Positions 24,390-33,253 of a stretch of 64,000 nucleotides of DNA are shown piece by piece (within the stretch, counting starts at the first letter, position 1; every line of letters begins with the position of its first letter). The DNA is taken from positions 62,001-126,000 of the forward strand of contig CANLND010000003.1 of the NCBI GenBank assembly GCA_947492585.1. The letters run 5' to 3'. The translations under genes were made by a program, and so were the position numbers. The notes under the pieces were generated by a model that was given only the letters and a program-made list of their open reading frames with translations, was not told the origin of the DNA and searched no databases. Source of the stretch: an uncultured Paracoccaceae bacterium (GTDB taxonomy: Bacteria; Pseudomonadota; Alphaproteobacteria; Rhodobacterales; Rhodobacteraceae).

Positions 24390-26470
24390 TCCGATGCTGG
24401 CGTCTTGATGACTCTCGCCAAACTCTTGTTCTGGGATCCCACAATGACCACCTCGCTGAGGTGGTCTATTGGGGGCCCAGACTCTCAGATACCGAAAACC
24501 TGACAACGCTGTATCAGGCGCAGGTCCTGGACGTGACAGGGGGGATGCTTGATCAGAACCCGGAACTGTCCATTTGTCCCGAAGCAACACGCACCTTTCC
24601 CGGCCAGCCCGGTCTGAATGTGCGCGACACTGATGGCACGCCGTTGCTGCCCAAGTTCAGCTTTGCTGACGCAATTGAAGAAGACGATGCGCTGACTCTG
24701 ATCTACAAGGATCAAAGCGCGACACTGACATATACTGCCCGGTTTGCCATTGATGGTCAGACCCATGTGATTGATGCACAGGCTGGCGTGTCCTCCACAC
24801 GTCCTGTGCACTTGCATTGGTTGTCGGCCCCGGTGTTCCCGGCCCCGCAATTCTCGGATGAAATGATCGATTTCGCTGGCCGCTGGTGTGGCGAGTTCCA
24901 GATGAACCGCACGCCTTGGTCTGCGGGCATCCGCTATCGCAACAACCGCACAGGCCGCACCGGGCATGAACACTTTCCCGGTCTGATCGTGCCCTGCCGT
25001 GGCGCCACCAATGCCACCGGCCACGCCTATGCGTTCCACTATGGTTGGTCCGGCGGCCACCGTATGGTCGCCGAAGAGCTGCCAGACGGTCGTCGTCAGG
25101 TGCAGTTTGGTCACGCCTCGCGCGTGGAAATGGCTGCCGCGACGGAATTCAAAACAGCCAAACTGTATGCGATGTTCTCGGATGATGGCATCAATGGGTG
25201 CGCGGTGGCTTTCCAACGCCATTTGCGTGATCGCATCGTGCAGTGGCCGGATGCGGATCGTCCACGTCCAGTGCATTATAACTGCTGGGAAGCGGTCTAT
25301 TTCAACCACAACCTGCCCGAACTGAAAGACATCGCTGAACGCGCCGCCAAATTGGGTGCGGAACGTTTTGTTCTGGATGACGGCTGGTTCGGTAATCGCG
25401 ACGATGACACCACGTCTTTGTCGGATTGGGAAGTTGATCCGCGCAAATACCCTGATGGCCTGACGCCGCTGATTGATCACATCCACGGCTTGGGTATGAG
25501 CTTTGGCATCTGGTTTGAACCTGAGATGATCAACGAAGATTCCGATATTCACCGCGCGCACCCAAATTGGGCGTTGGGCGGCGAAGATCAGATCCTGGGT
25601 CGTCAGCAAAAAGCGCTGAACATGGCGCTGCCTGAGGTGCGTGATTTCCTGTTTGATCGTATCGGCGCGGTGCTGCGCGATCATGACATTGATTACATCA
25701 AATGGGACCACAACCGCGTGCTGCCCATGCCAGATGCGGCGCAAACCCGTGGCTCTTATGCGCTGATCGACCGGCTGCGCGACGCCTTCCCACATGTGGA
25801 AATCGAAAGCTGCGCCTCTGGTGGTGGCCGGATTGATTTTGGCATCATGGAACGCACCCACCGTGTGTGGCTGTCTGACAGCAACGACGCGCATGAACGT
25901 TTGAAGATGCAGCACAATGCGGCAATCTTTTTACCCTCAGCAGTCACAGGCAGCCACGTTGGCCCGCGTGAATGCCACACCTCGGGGCGGGTCTATGACA
26001 TCCGTTACCGTTCGTGGGTGGCCGCGCAGCGTCACATGGGGTTCGAAATGGACCCGCGTGAGCTGACCGAAGACGAAGCCGCAGTTCTGACCGAAGTCAC
26101 CACATGGTGGAAAGACAATCGCGACTGGATGACCACTGCTGACATTCTGCGTCTGGACAGTTCCGACGAGGCGGTGATCGCAGAACAGCAACTGTCACGC
26201 CAGCACGACCGGTTTGTGGTTTTTGCAGGCAAAGCCGCAACCTCGTCGCAGATTGCGCCGCGTCCCCTGCGCCTGACGCGTCTGACACCGGACGCAATGT
26301 ATAAAATTGAATTGAAAAACCGCGAAGAGATCCACCATCTGTCGCGCGGCAACCCCTTGCTCAAATCCGAACCTATGGTGGTGAGCGGGGCGTTCTTGAT
26401 GAACCACGGCATCACCCTGCCATGGAGCTTCCCGGATCGCATGTGGGTCATTGAAGGAACCTTGGTATGA
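24386..26470 (+). CDS. Alpha-galactosidase, glycoside hydrolase family 36
   Basis: The enzyme cleaves terminal alpha-1,6-galactosyl residues such as those of melibiose or raffinose. The 694 residues start with a beta-sandwich domain and continue with the TIM barrel. The barrel carries FVLDDGWFG, GIWFEPEMI and YIKWDHNR, in which Asp441 is the expected nucleophile. ESCASGGGR and VWLSDSND supply the expected acid/base. A C-terminal beta domain follows. No signal peptide is seen, so it acts in the cytoplasm on imported sugar. It overlaps the permease gene before it and the dehydratase gene after it by four bases each. Confidence 0.95.
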   Translation: MIRCWRLDDSRQTLVLGSHNDHLAEVVYWGPRLSDTENLTTLYQAQVLDVTGGMLDQNPELSICPEATRTFPGQPGLNVRDTDGTPLLPKFSFADAIEEDDALTLIYKDQSATLTYTARFAIDGQTHVIDAQAGVSSTRPVHLHWLSAPVFPAPQFSDEMIDFAGRWCGEFQMNRTPWSAGIRYRNNRTGRTGHEHFPGLIVPCRGATNATGHAYAFHYGWSGGHRMVAEELPDGRRQVQFGHASRVEMAAATEFKTAKLYAMFSDDGINGCAVAFQRHLRDRIVQWPDADRPRPVHYNCWEAVYFNHNLPELKDIAERAAKLGAERFVLDDGWFGNRDDDTTSLSDWEVDPRKYPDGLTPLIDHIHGLGMSFGIWFEPEMINEDSDIHRAHPNWALGGEDQILGRQQKALNMALPEVRDFLFDRIGAVLRDHDIDYIKWDHNRVLPMPDAAQTRGSYALIDRLRDAFPHVEIESCASGGGRIDFGIMERTHRVWLSDSNDAHERLKMQHNAAIFLPSAVTGSHVGPRECHTSGRVYDIRYRSWVAAQRHMGFEMDPRELTEDEAAVLTEVTTWWKDNRDWMTTADILRLDSSDEAVIAEQQLSRQHDRFVVFAGKAATSSQIAPRPLRLTRLTPDAMYKIELKNREEIHHLSRGNPLLKSEPMVVSGAFLMNHGITLPWSFPDRMWVIEGTLV

Positions 26471-28176
26471 CCAAAGAAAAGCGCAATCGCGGCTGGTACG
26501 GGATGATGGATAAAGATGGCTTTATCCGTCGCTCATGGATGAAAAATCAGGGTTTCCCCGATCACGCCTTTGATGGTCGCCCCGTCATCGGTATCTGCAA
26601 TACCTGGTCGGAACTCACCCCCTGTAATTCGGGCCTGCGTGAACTGGCCGAGGGCGTGAAGCGTGGCGTTTGGGAGGCCGGTGGCTTCCCGGTGGAATTC
26701 CCGGCGATGTCGCTGGGCGAAACCCAGATGAAGCCCACCGCCATGTTGTTCCGCAACCTTCTGGCGATGGACGTGGAGGAGAGCATCCGTGCATATGGCA
26801 TGGACGGCGTTGTTCTGTTGGGCGGCTGTGACAAAACCACCCCCGGCCAGCTGATGGGCGCGGCCTCGGTGGATCTTCCCACCATTGTTGTGTCGGCGGG
26901 TCCCATGCTGAACGGAAAATGGAAGGGCAAGGATCTCGGGTCCGGCACCGATGTGCGCAAATTTGCGATGGACGTGAAAGCGGGCGATATGACGCTCAAG
27001 GATTTCATGGCCACTGAAAGCGGCATGTCGCGCTCCAAGGGCGTGTGCATGACTATGGGCACAGCCTCCACCATGTCGTCTTTGTGTGAGGCGATGGGCA
27101 TGTCACTGCCCATGAATGGCACGCTGCCTGCGGTGGACGCTCGTCGTATGGCGCTGTCGCATATGACCGGAAAACGCATCGTTGAGATGGTCGAAGAAGA
27201 TCTGAAACTCTCGGATGTTCTGACCAAGGAAAGCTTTGAAAACGCCATTGTGGCCAATGCCGCCCTGGGTGGCTCTACCAACTCGGTCATGCACCTGTTG
27301 GCGCTGGCGGGGCGTGTGGGCATTGATCTGGACCTCAAAGACTTTGAAATCGGTGGGGAAATCCCGCTGTTGGTCAACTGCATGCCGTCGGGAAAATACC
27401 TGATGGAAGACTTCTGCTATGCCGGCGGCGTGCCGGTGGTGCTAAAGGAAGTCGCCCACAAACTGCGCCGCGCAAACACCGTAATGGGTAAAGATATCTC
27501 GCACTATTACGAAGAGGCGGAATGCTTTAACCGCGACGTGATCTTTGCCTACGATGAACCCCGCAAACCGGCCGCTGGCCTGCGCGTGTTGCGCGGTAAC
27601 CTGGCCCCACGCGGTGCAATTGTAAAACCCTCGGCGGCGTCGGATCATCTGCTGGAGCACGAAGGCGAAGCCTATGTGTTCGAAACCATCGAAGAGCTGA
27701 AAGCCAATATCGACCGCGATGATTTGCCGGTGACCAAAGACAGCATTCTGGTGCTGAAACACTGCGGTCCCAAAGGCTATCCCGGCATGCCCGAAGTGGG
27801 CGATATGCCGGTTCCGGCCAAGCTGATCAAACAAGGCGTGCGCGACATTGTTCGTGTCTCTGATGCGCGCATGTCCGGCACTGCCTTTGGCACCGTGATC
27901 CTGCACGTGGCCCCCGAAGCCACCGCCGGCGGCCCGATCGCATTGGTGAAAACTGGTGATCGCATCAAAGTGTCCGCGTCCAACGGCATTCTGGAACTTT
28001 TGGTCGATGAGGCCGAACTGGAGGCGCGCCGCGCCGAATGGGTCGCGCCTGAACCGCATTACACCCGTGGTTACGCCAAAATGTACGTGGATCACGTGCT
28101 ACAGGCGGATCAGGGGGCTGATCTTGATTTTCTGGTGGGCAAAGACACCCGCCCCGTCACACGGGAGAGCCATTGA
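26467..28176 (+). CDS. IlvD/Edd-family sugar acid dehydratase (probable galactonate or arabinonate dehydratase)
   Basis: This is a 569-residue dehydratase of the IlvD/Edd family, in the branch acting on aldonic acids. Cysteines expected to hold the Fe-S cluster are in ELTPCNSG, LGGCDKTTPG and SKGVCMTMG. The KGVC lysine region and the C-terminal SDARMSGTAFG segment are conserved. In this operon the likely reaction is D-galactonate to 2-keto-3-deoxygalactonate, the step for which E. coli uses the unrelated enolase-family DgoD. L-arabinonate dehydratase is the main alternative by family resemblance. It is translationally coupled to its neighbours. Confidence 0.88.
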   Translation: MTKEKRNRGWYGMMDKDGFIRRSWMKNQGFPDHAFDGRPVIGICNTWSELTPCNSGLRELAEGVKRGVWEAGGFPVEFPAMSLGETQMKPTAMLFRNLLAMDVEESIRAYGMDGVVLLGGCDKTTPGQLMGAASVDLPTIVVSAGPMLNGKWKGKDLGSGTDVRKFAMDVKAGDMTLKDFMATESGMSRSKGVCMTMGTASTMSSLCEAMGMSLPMNGTLPAVDARRMALSHMTGKRIVEMVEEDLKLSDVLTKESFENAIVANAALGGSTNSVMHLLALAGRVGIDLDLKDFEIGGEIPLLVNCMPSGKYLMEDFCYAGGVPVVLKEVAHKLRRANTVMGKDISHYYEEAECFNRDVIFAYDEPRKPAAGLRVLRGNLAPRGAIVKPSAASDHLLEHEGEAYVFETIEELKANIDRDDLPVTKDSILVLKHCGPKGYPGMPEVGDMPVPAKLIKQGVRDIVRVSDARMSGTAFGTVILHVAPEATAGGPIALVKTGDRIKVSASNGILELLVDEAELEARRAEWVAPEPHYTRGYAKMYVDHVLQADQGADLDFLVGKDTRPVTRESH

Positions 28177-28940
28177 TGTCTGCAACATTTCATGACCTGA
28201 AAGACAAATCCGTCTTTATCACCGGCGGCGGCTCTGGCATCGGTGCCTTCCTGACCGAAGGCTTCCTGCTGCAAGGCGCCAAAGTGGCTTTTGTGGGCCG
28301 CTCGGACGCCACCGAATTTTGTGATGAGATGGAGCAAAAACACGGTGTGCGCCCGCTGTTCATCCAATGCGACATCACCGACATTCCGGCGCTGAAGGCG
28401 GCGATGGGGCAGGCGGCTGCGGCCCACGGGCCGATCACCGCGCTGGTCAACAACGCCGCCAATGACAAACGTCATGAGACGTTGGACGTGGACGAAGAGT
28501 TCTGGGACTGGTCGCAATCGATCAATCTCAAGGCTTATTTCTTTGCCTGCCAAGAGGCGATCAAGGGCATGAAAGCGGCGGGGGGGGGCTCGATCATCAA
28601 CTTCACCTCGATCTCTTACATGATGGGCAATGCGGGCTATCCGGCCTACACAACGGCCAACTCCGGCATCAATGGGATGACGCGGTCCTTGGCGCGTGAA
28701 TTTGGACCCGACAAAATTCGCCTGAACGCCATCGCGCCGGGCTGGGTGCTGACGGATAAGCAAAAAGAACTGTGGGTTACACCTGAAGCGCTGGAAGAGC
28801 ATCTGGACCGACAGTGTCTGAAAGACACGCTGGGCCCAGAAGACATCGTAGGGGCCACGTTGTTCCTGGCTTCAGACACCAGCAAAATGATGACCGGCCA
28901 GTCCATGGTTGTGGACGGCGGCGTGGTGGTTACGGGATGA
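28176..28940 (+). CDS. SDR-family sugar dehydrogenase (probable galactose 1-dehydrogenase)
   Basis: The 254-residue SDR has the cofactor motif TGGGSGIGAFL, the NNAAND loop and the catalytic Ser region INFTSISYM. The active-site Tyr is in YTTAN, so the position normally held by the catalytic Lys (YxxxK) is Asn. The rest of the fold, including the C-terminal MTGQSMVVDGG, is intact. Context suggests oxidation of galactose to galactonolactone as the first De Ley-Doudoroff step, or a related polyol step. The ATG at 28176 shares one base with the dehydratase stop (TGATG). The kinase gene start overlaps its end. Confidence 0.85.
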   Translation: MSATFHDLKDKSVFITGGGSGIGAFLTEGFLLQGAKVAFVGRSDATEFCDEMEQKHGVRPLFIQCDITDIPALKAAMGQAAAAHGPITALVNNAANDKRHETLDVDEEFWDWSQSINLKAYFFACQEAIKGMKAAGGGSIINFTSISYMMGNAGYPAYTTANSGINGMTRSLAREFGPDKIRLNAIAPGWVLTDKQKELWVTPEALEEHLDRQCLKDTLGPEDIVGATLFLASDTSKMMTGQSMVVDGGVVVTG

Positions 28941-29860
28941 CCACCTTAGACCAAACCCCCGCCTGGGTGGCCGCAGATTGGGGCACCACGCAATTGCGTG
29001 TGTGGTTGGTCGCGGCAGATGGCACTGTCTTGGCGCGCAAAAGCTCGGACAAAGGCATGGGGCGTATCACCCCAGCCGACTACGAAGACGTTTTGGTGGA
29101 TTTGCTGGGTGAGGCATTGCCCGCAAGCGGGGCGCTGGACGTGGTGATTTGTGGCATGGCCGGTTCCCGTCAGGGCTGGTCCGAGGCCCCCTATGCCGCA
29201 ACACCATGTCCACCGCCGTCGATCAACATGGCAACCAAAGTTGCCACCAAAAATGCGCAATTGAATGTGTTCATTTTGCCGGGCGTGAAACAGACGGCCC
29301 CGGCAGATGTGATGCGCGGTGAAGAAACCCAGATCATGGGGGTCACGGCCCGCGATCCGCTGTTTGATGGTGTGGTCTGCCTGCCGGGTACCCACACCAA
29401 ATGGGCGCGGGTGGAGCGTGGCCAGATTACCGAGTTTTCCACCTTTATGAGTGGCGAATTGTTCAATGTGATTGGCGGCCATTCGGTTTTACGTCATACT
29501 GTCGCGCGTGACGGCTGGGACGATGCTGCGTTTCGCGCAGCGTGTGCGCGTGCCATTGGAGATCCCAACGCTTTGATGCAATCGCTCTTTGGGCTGCGCG
29601 CCGAGGCCTTGCTTGCGGATCTGGCGCCCGAGGTTGCTCGGTCAACGTTGTCCGGTTTGTTGCTGGGCGCAGAACTCACAGCTGCGCGCAGCTATTGGGC
29701 CACTGCGAAGATTACGATCGTTGGGGAAAATGCGCTGTCTCAGGCCTATGCCGCCGCGCTTGGAACCCAAGGAAAAACACCCCGCATTGTCGATGCGGAA
29801 GCCACTACGTTGAACGGCCTGCGGGCCGCTCATTCACACTTGCAAGAGAGTCTATCATGA
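28937..29860 (+). CDS. dgoK: 2-dehydro-3-deoxygalactonokinase
   Basis: This kinase phosphorylates 2-keto-3-deoxygalactonate at C6. The protein has 307 residues of the DgoK family, an ASKHA fold. It has the N-terminal phosphate loop VAADWGTTQLRVWLV, RGEETQIMG, CLPGTHTKWARV and a C-terminal ATP-binding region with SGLLLGAEL and ITIVGENAL. ATG 28937 overlaps the SDR stop as ATGA. Its own stop overlaps dgoA the same way. The frame remains open upstream to 28814, but the overlap and homology fix the start. Confidence 0.94.
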   Translation: MTTLDQTPAWVAADWGTTQLRVWLVAADGTVLARKSSDKGMGRITPADYEDVLVDLLGEALPASGALDVVICGMAGSRQGWSEAPYAATPCPPPSINMATKVATKNAQLNVFILPGVKQTAPADVMRGEETQIMGVTARDPLFDGVVCLPGTHTKWARVERGQITEFSTFMSGELFNVIGGHSVLRHTVARDGWDDAAFRAACARAIGDPNALMQSLFGLRAEALLADLAPEVARSTLSGLLLGAELTAARSYWATAKITIVGENALSQAYAAALGTQGKTPRIVDAEATTLNGLRAAHSHLQESLS

Positions 29861-30465
29861 GCCGTGAAATTATTGCCATCCTCCGTGGCATTACCCCAAA
29901 CGAAGCTGTTGACGTGACCGAAGCGCTAATTGACGCGGGTATTTCCAAAATTGAAGTGCCGCTGAACTCGCCCGAGCCTTTTGACAGCATTGCCAAGATG
30001 GTCGAAGTCGCAGGTGATAACGCATTGGTTGGTGCGGGCACCGTGCTGAACACCGCAGATGTTGCGCGTTTGAAAAGTATTGGTGCTCAGATGGTGATTT
30101 CACCGGATGCCAACACCGAAGTGATCATGGCCAGCAAAGCCTCGGGCATGTTGTCCTTTCCTGGCGTTTTCACCCCGACCGAAGCCTTTGCAGCACTGCG
30201 CGCCGGTGCGGATGGTCTGAAGTTCTTTCCGGCCTTCAAGCTGGGCATCGATGGTTACAACGGGGTAAAGGTCGTGCTGCCCAAAGGCACCAAAACCTAC
30301 GCTGTTGGCGGCGTCGGCCCCGATAATTTTGCGGAGTGGCAGGCGGCCGGTATCACCGGATTTGGCATTGGCTCCAATCTGTATAAACCGGGTTTGTCTG
30401 TGGCGGAAATCGCGGCCCGCGCCAACGACATGGTTGCAGCCTACGACGCTGCCTTTAGCGCATGA
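29857..30465 (+). CDS. dgoA: 2-dehydro-3-deoxy-6-phosphogalactonate aldolase
   Basis: The enzyme splits KDPGal into pyruvate and glyceraldehyde 3-phosphate. It is a class I aldolase of the KDPG/KDPGal family with 202 residues. The conserved Glu lies in ISKIEVPLNSPEP, and LKFFPAFKLG contains the Schiff-base Lys. VGGVGPDNF is the phosphate-binding loop. Start 29857 overlaps the dgoK stop. With the genes before it this closes the De Ley-Doudoroff route. Confidence 0.95.
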   Translation: MSREIIAILRGITPNEAVDVTEALIDAGISKIEVPLNSPEPFDSIAKMVEVAGDNALVGAGTVLNTADVARLKSIGAQMVISPDANTEVIMASKASGMLSFPGVFTPTEAFAALRAGADGLKFFPAFKLGIDGYNGVKVVLPKGTKTYAVGGVGPDNFAEWQAAGITGFGIGSNLYKPGLSVAEIAARANDMVAAYDAAFSA

Positions 30466-31304
30466 TCCAAACCATCAGCAGCACCGCCTGCCAACTGGGG
30501 GAGGGAGCCTTTTGGCATCCCTCCCTCAATCAATTTTTCTGGTTCGATATTCTTGGTCAGCGTCTTTATACGATCGACGAGGGCACCGAGCGCCATTGGC
30601 AGTTTGATGAATGCGTTTCAGCACTTGGCTGGATCGATGACAGCCGGTTTATTTTGGCCTCTGCCAGTGCCCTGTGGGAATTCGACATTGCCACCGGCGA
30701 GCAAAGCTATCTGATTGGTCTGGAAGCGGACACGCCTGAAACGCGGTCCAACGATGGGCGTGCGGACCCTTGGGGGGGATTCTGGATTGGCACTATGGGC
30801 TATAATGCCGAACCCAAGGCCGGTGCCATCTATCGCTATTACAAAGGCGAATTGCGGACGCTGGTGCCGAACGTAACCATTTCCAACGCGATCTGTTTCG
30901 CGCCGGACCGCTCTTGTGCCTATTACACCGACACCGCCAAAGGCAAAATCATGCGCCAGCCGCTGAATGCCGAAGATGGCTGGCCGATCGGCAAGGCCGA
31001 GTTGTTCTTGGATCTGTCGGACGAAGATTTCGGCCCCGACGGCGCTGTTGTGGATGCCGATGGCAATCTGTGGAACGCCCAATGGGGGGCCTCGCGTGTG
31101 GCCTGTTATAGCCCGAACGGCGAATTCCTGACGGCCCACGACGTGCCAACACCGCAGGCGTCATGCCCTTCGTTTGGAGGCGCGGATCTCAGCACGCTTT
31201 ATGTCACAACCGCTGCCGACGGCGACCTGCCAGACCCGGCCGGTTGCACTTTTGCCATCGCCACCACCGCGATCGGGCAACGGGAACACCAAGTCAAACT
31301 CTAA
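30462..31304 (+). CDS. SMP-30/gluconolactonase-family sugar lactonase
   Basis: This is a 280-residue beta-propeller lactonase. The metal-binding residues expected for the family are visible: Glu in LGEGAFWHP, Asn in NDGRADPWGGFWIGTMG, Asn near TISNAICFAPD and Asp in GPDGAVVDADGNLW. It should open galactono-1,4-lactone (or arabinonolactone) to the free acid, between the SDR and the dehydratase. It starts in overlap with dgoA (ATGA). Confidence 0.92.
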   Translation: MIQTISSTACQLGEGAFWHPSLNQFFWFDILGQRLYTIDEGTERHWQFDECVSALGWIDDSRFILASASALWEFDIATGEQSYLIGLEADTPETRSNDGRADPWGGFWIGTMGYNAEPKAGAIYRYYKGELRTLVPNVTISNAICFAPDRSCAYYTDTAKGKIMRQPLNAEDGWPIGKAELFLDLSDEDFGPDGAVVDADGNLWNAQWGASRVACYSPNGEFLTAHDVPTPQASCPSFGGADLSTLYVTTAADGDLPDPAGCTFAIATTAIGQREHQVKL

Positions 31305-31322
31305 TAACAAGAGGGCACCGAT

Positions 31323-33233
31323 ATGCTCCGCACCCTTGGCACCTGCTATTATCCAGAACACTGGCCCGAAGAGATTTGGCCCGAGGATGCCCGCCGCATG
31401 GCCGAGGCCGGCCTGACGTGGGTTCGTATCGGCGAGTTCGCTTGGTCCCGGTTGGAGCCTAATCCGGGCGAATTGCAGTTCGGCTGGCTGGACCGTGCGA
31501 TTGAGGTTCTGGGCTCTGCGGGTCTCAAAGTGGTGTTGGGCACGCCCACAGCCACCCCGCCGCGCTGGATGGCGGACCGTCACCCCGATATGTTTGCGGT
31601 GGATGATCAGGGACGGGTGCGCGGCTTTGGGTCGCGGCGTCACTACTGTTTCAGCCACACAGGCTACTTTGCCGAAAGCCAGCGCATCACCCGTCTGTTT
31701 GCTGAACGTTACGGCAAAAACCCGCATGTGGCTGCGTGGCAAACCGACAATGAATACGGCTGCCATGATACGGTCGTTAGCTATTCCACGGCGGCGAAGT
31801 CCGCGTTTCAGGATCGGTTGCGCGAGCAGTTCAATGGCGACATCAACGCCCTGAATGACGCGTGGGGCAATATCTTTTGGTCGATGGAATATCGCGCCTT
31901 TGATGAGATCGCACTGCCCACTCTTACGGTGACGGAACCCAATCCAGCGCATGTGCAGGCGTTTCGTCGGTTCTCGTCGGATCAGGTGATAAAGTTCAAC
32001 CGCGCGCAGGTCGACATCATCAAAGCGCATTCAGATGCGCCGGTCTCTCACAACTACATGGGCCGGATCACTGATTTTGATCACTTCAAGGTCGGCGATG
32101 ATCTGGAGATCGCCACTTGGGACAGCTACCCCTTGGGCTTTTTGGAAGACCGGGTTGGGGCCACACCAGAACAACAACGCGCCTACGCACGCCAGGGCGA
32201 TCCCGATTTTCAGGCGCTGCACCATGATCTGTACCGCGCGGTTGGCAACGGCCGTTGGTGGGTGATGGAACAGCAGCCCGGCCCGGTGAACTGGGCGCCG
32301 TATAACCCTGCTCCTTTGCCCGGTATGGTGCGTCTGTGGAGCTGGGAAGCCTTTGCCCATGGTGCCGAGGCCGTGTGTTATTTTCGCTGGCGTCAGGCCC
32401 CCTTTGCCCAAGAACAGCTGCACGCAGGAATGCTGCGCCCCGACAGCAAAGACGCCCCCGCTCTGGGCGAAGCGCTGCAAGTCGCGGCGGAGCTGAAAGA
32501 TGCGCCAGAGGTGCAGCCCGCGCAGGCTCCGGTGGCGCTGATCTTTGACTATGACGCTGATTGGGCTTGGTCCACGCAGCCGCAGGGGCACGGGCTGAGC
32601 TACTTTGGCCTGATCCTGGACGTCTACCGATCTTTGCGCCGCGCCGGTCTTAGCGTGGACATCCTACGCCCCGAAACCCGCGATTTCACCGGATACAAAA
32701 TGGTTCTGGCACCGGGCTTGATGCATATGCCTGCGGATTTGAAACAGGCGCTTGTTGAGACCGACGCACAGGTCCTGTTTGGTCCCCGTACGGCTGCGCG
32801 CGATGAAAGCTTTAACATCCCCACTCCGCTTCCTCCGGCGTTGCCGGGGCTGGATGTGACGGTATCGCGTCTGGAATCCATCCGCCCCGACATGCCGCGC
32901 GCACTACAGGACGGCGGCAATGTGATCCTGTATGTGGAAGAGCTGGAAGGCAGCGCCACGCCCATTTTGCACACCGAAACCGGGGATGTGGTTGCGATGC
33001 GCACGGGGCAGAAAACCTATTGTGGCGCGTGGCTTGATGGGGTGGGTTTTGACCGTCTGCTGCGCCGGATCGCCAGCGACGCTGGGCTAAGGCTGCGTGA
33101 TCTGCCCGAGGGCATTCGCATTCGCCAAACCGCCACCGAAGAGTTCTGGTTCAACTACACCACCGAAACGGTCAAGACCGAAGCAGGCATACTCCCGCCC
33201 GCCGGCGTGCTGCGCCGTCCCCTGATCGCATAA
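31323..33233 (+). CDS. Beta-galactosidase, glycoside hydrolase family 42
   Basis: This is a cytoplasmic beta-galactosidase of 636 residues. The TIM barrel begins with GTCYYPEHWPEEIWPEDARR. The acid/base Glu144 lies in AWQTDNEYG and the nucleophile Glu316 in WVMEQQPGPVNW. A trimerisation domain and a small beta domain follow. Together with the GH36 enzyme it lets the cell release galactose from both alpha and beta linkages. An AAGAGGG site precedes the ATG. It lies 18 bases after the lactonase gene. Confidence 0.95.
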   Translation: MLRTLGTCYYPEHWPEEIWPEDARRMAEAGLTWVRIGEFAWSRLEPNPGELQFGWLDRAIEVLGSAGLKVVLGTPTATPPRWMADRHPDMFAVDDQGRVRGFGSRRHYCFSHTGYFAESQRITRLFAERYGKNPHVAAWQTDNEYGCHDTVVSYSTAAKSAFQDRLREQFNGDINALNDAWGNIFWSMEYRAFDEIALPTLTVTEPNPAHVQAFRRFSSDQVIKFNRAQVDIIKAHSDAPVSHNYMGRITDFDHFKVGDDLEIATWDSYPLGFLEDRVGATPEQQRAYARQGDPDFQALHHDLYRAVGNGRWWVMEQQPGPVNWAPYNPAPLPGMVRLWSWEAFAHGAEAVCYFRWRQAPFAQEQLHAGMLRPDSKDAPALGEALQVAAELKDAPEVQPAQAPVALIFDYDADWAWSTQPQGHGLSYFGLILDVYRSLRRAGLSVDILRPETRDFTGYKMVLAPGLMHMPADLKQALVETDAQVLFGPRTAARDESFNIPTPLPPALPGLDVTVSRLESIRPDMPRALQDGGNVILYVEELEGSATPILHTETGDVVAMRTGQKTYCGAWLDGVGFDRLLRRIASDAGLRLRDLPEGIRIRQTATEEFWFNYTTETVKTEAGILPPAGVLRRPLIA

Positions 33234-33253
33234 ACACAAAAAGGTCTCGCCAG

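Noticed and set aside
24485-25915. A 476-codon open frame on the reverse strand across the alpha-galactosidase gene
   Set aside because: It lies wholly antisense to a gene with intact GH36 motifs. GC-rich codon bias opens such frames by chance, and the product has no recognisable motif.
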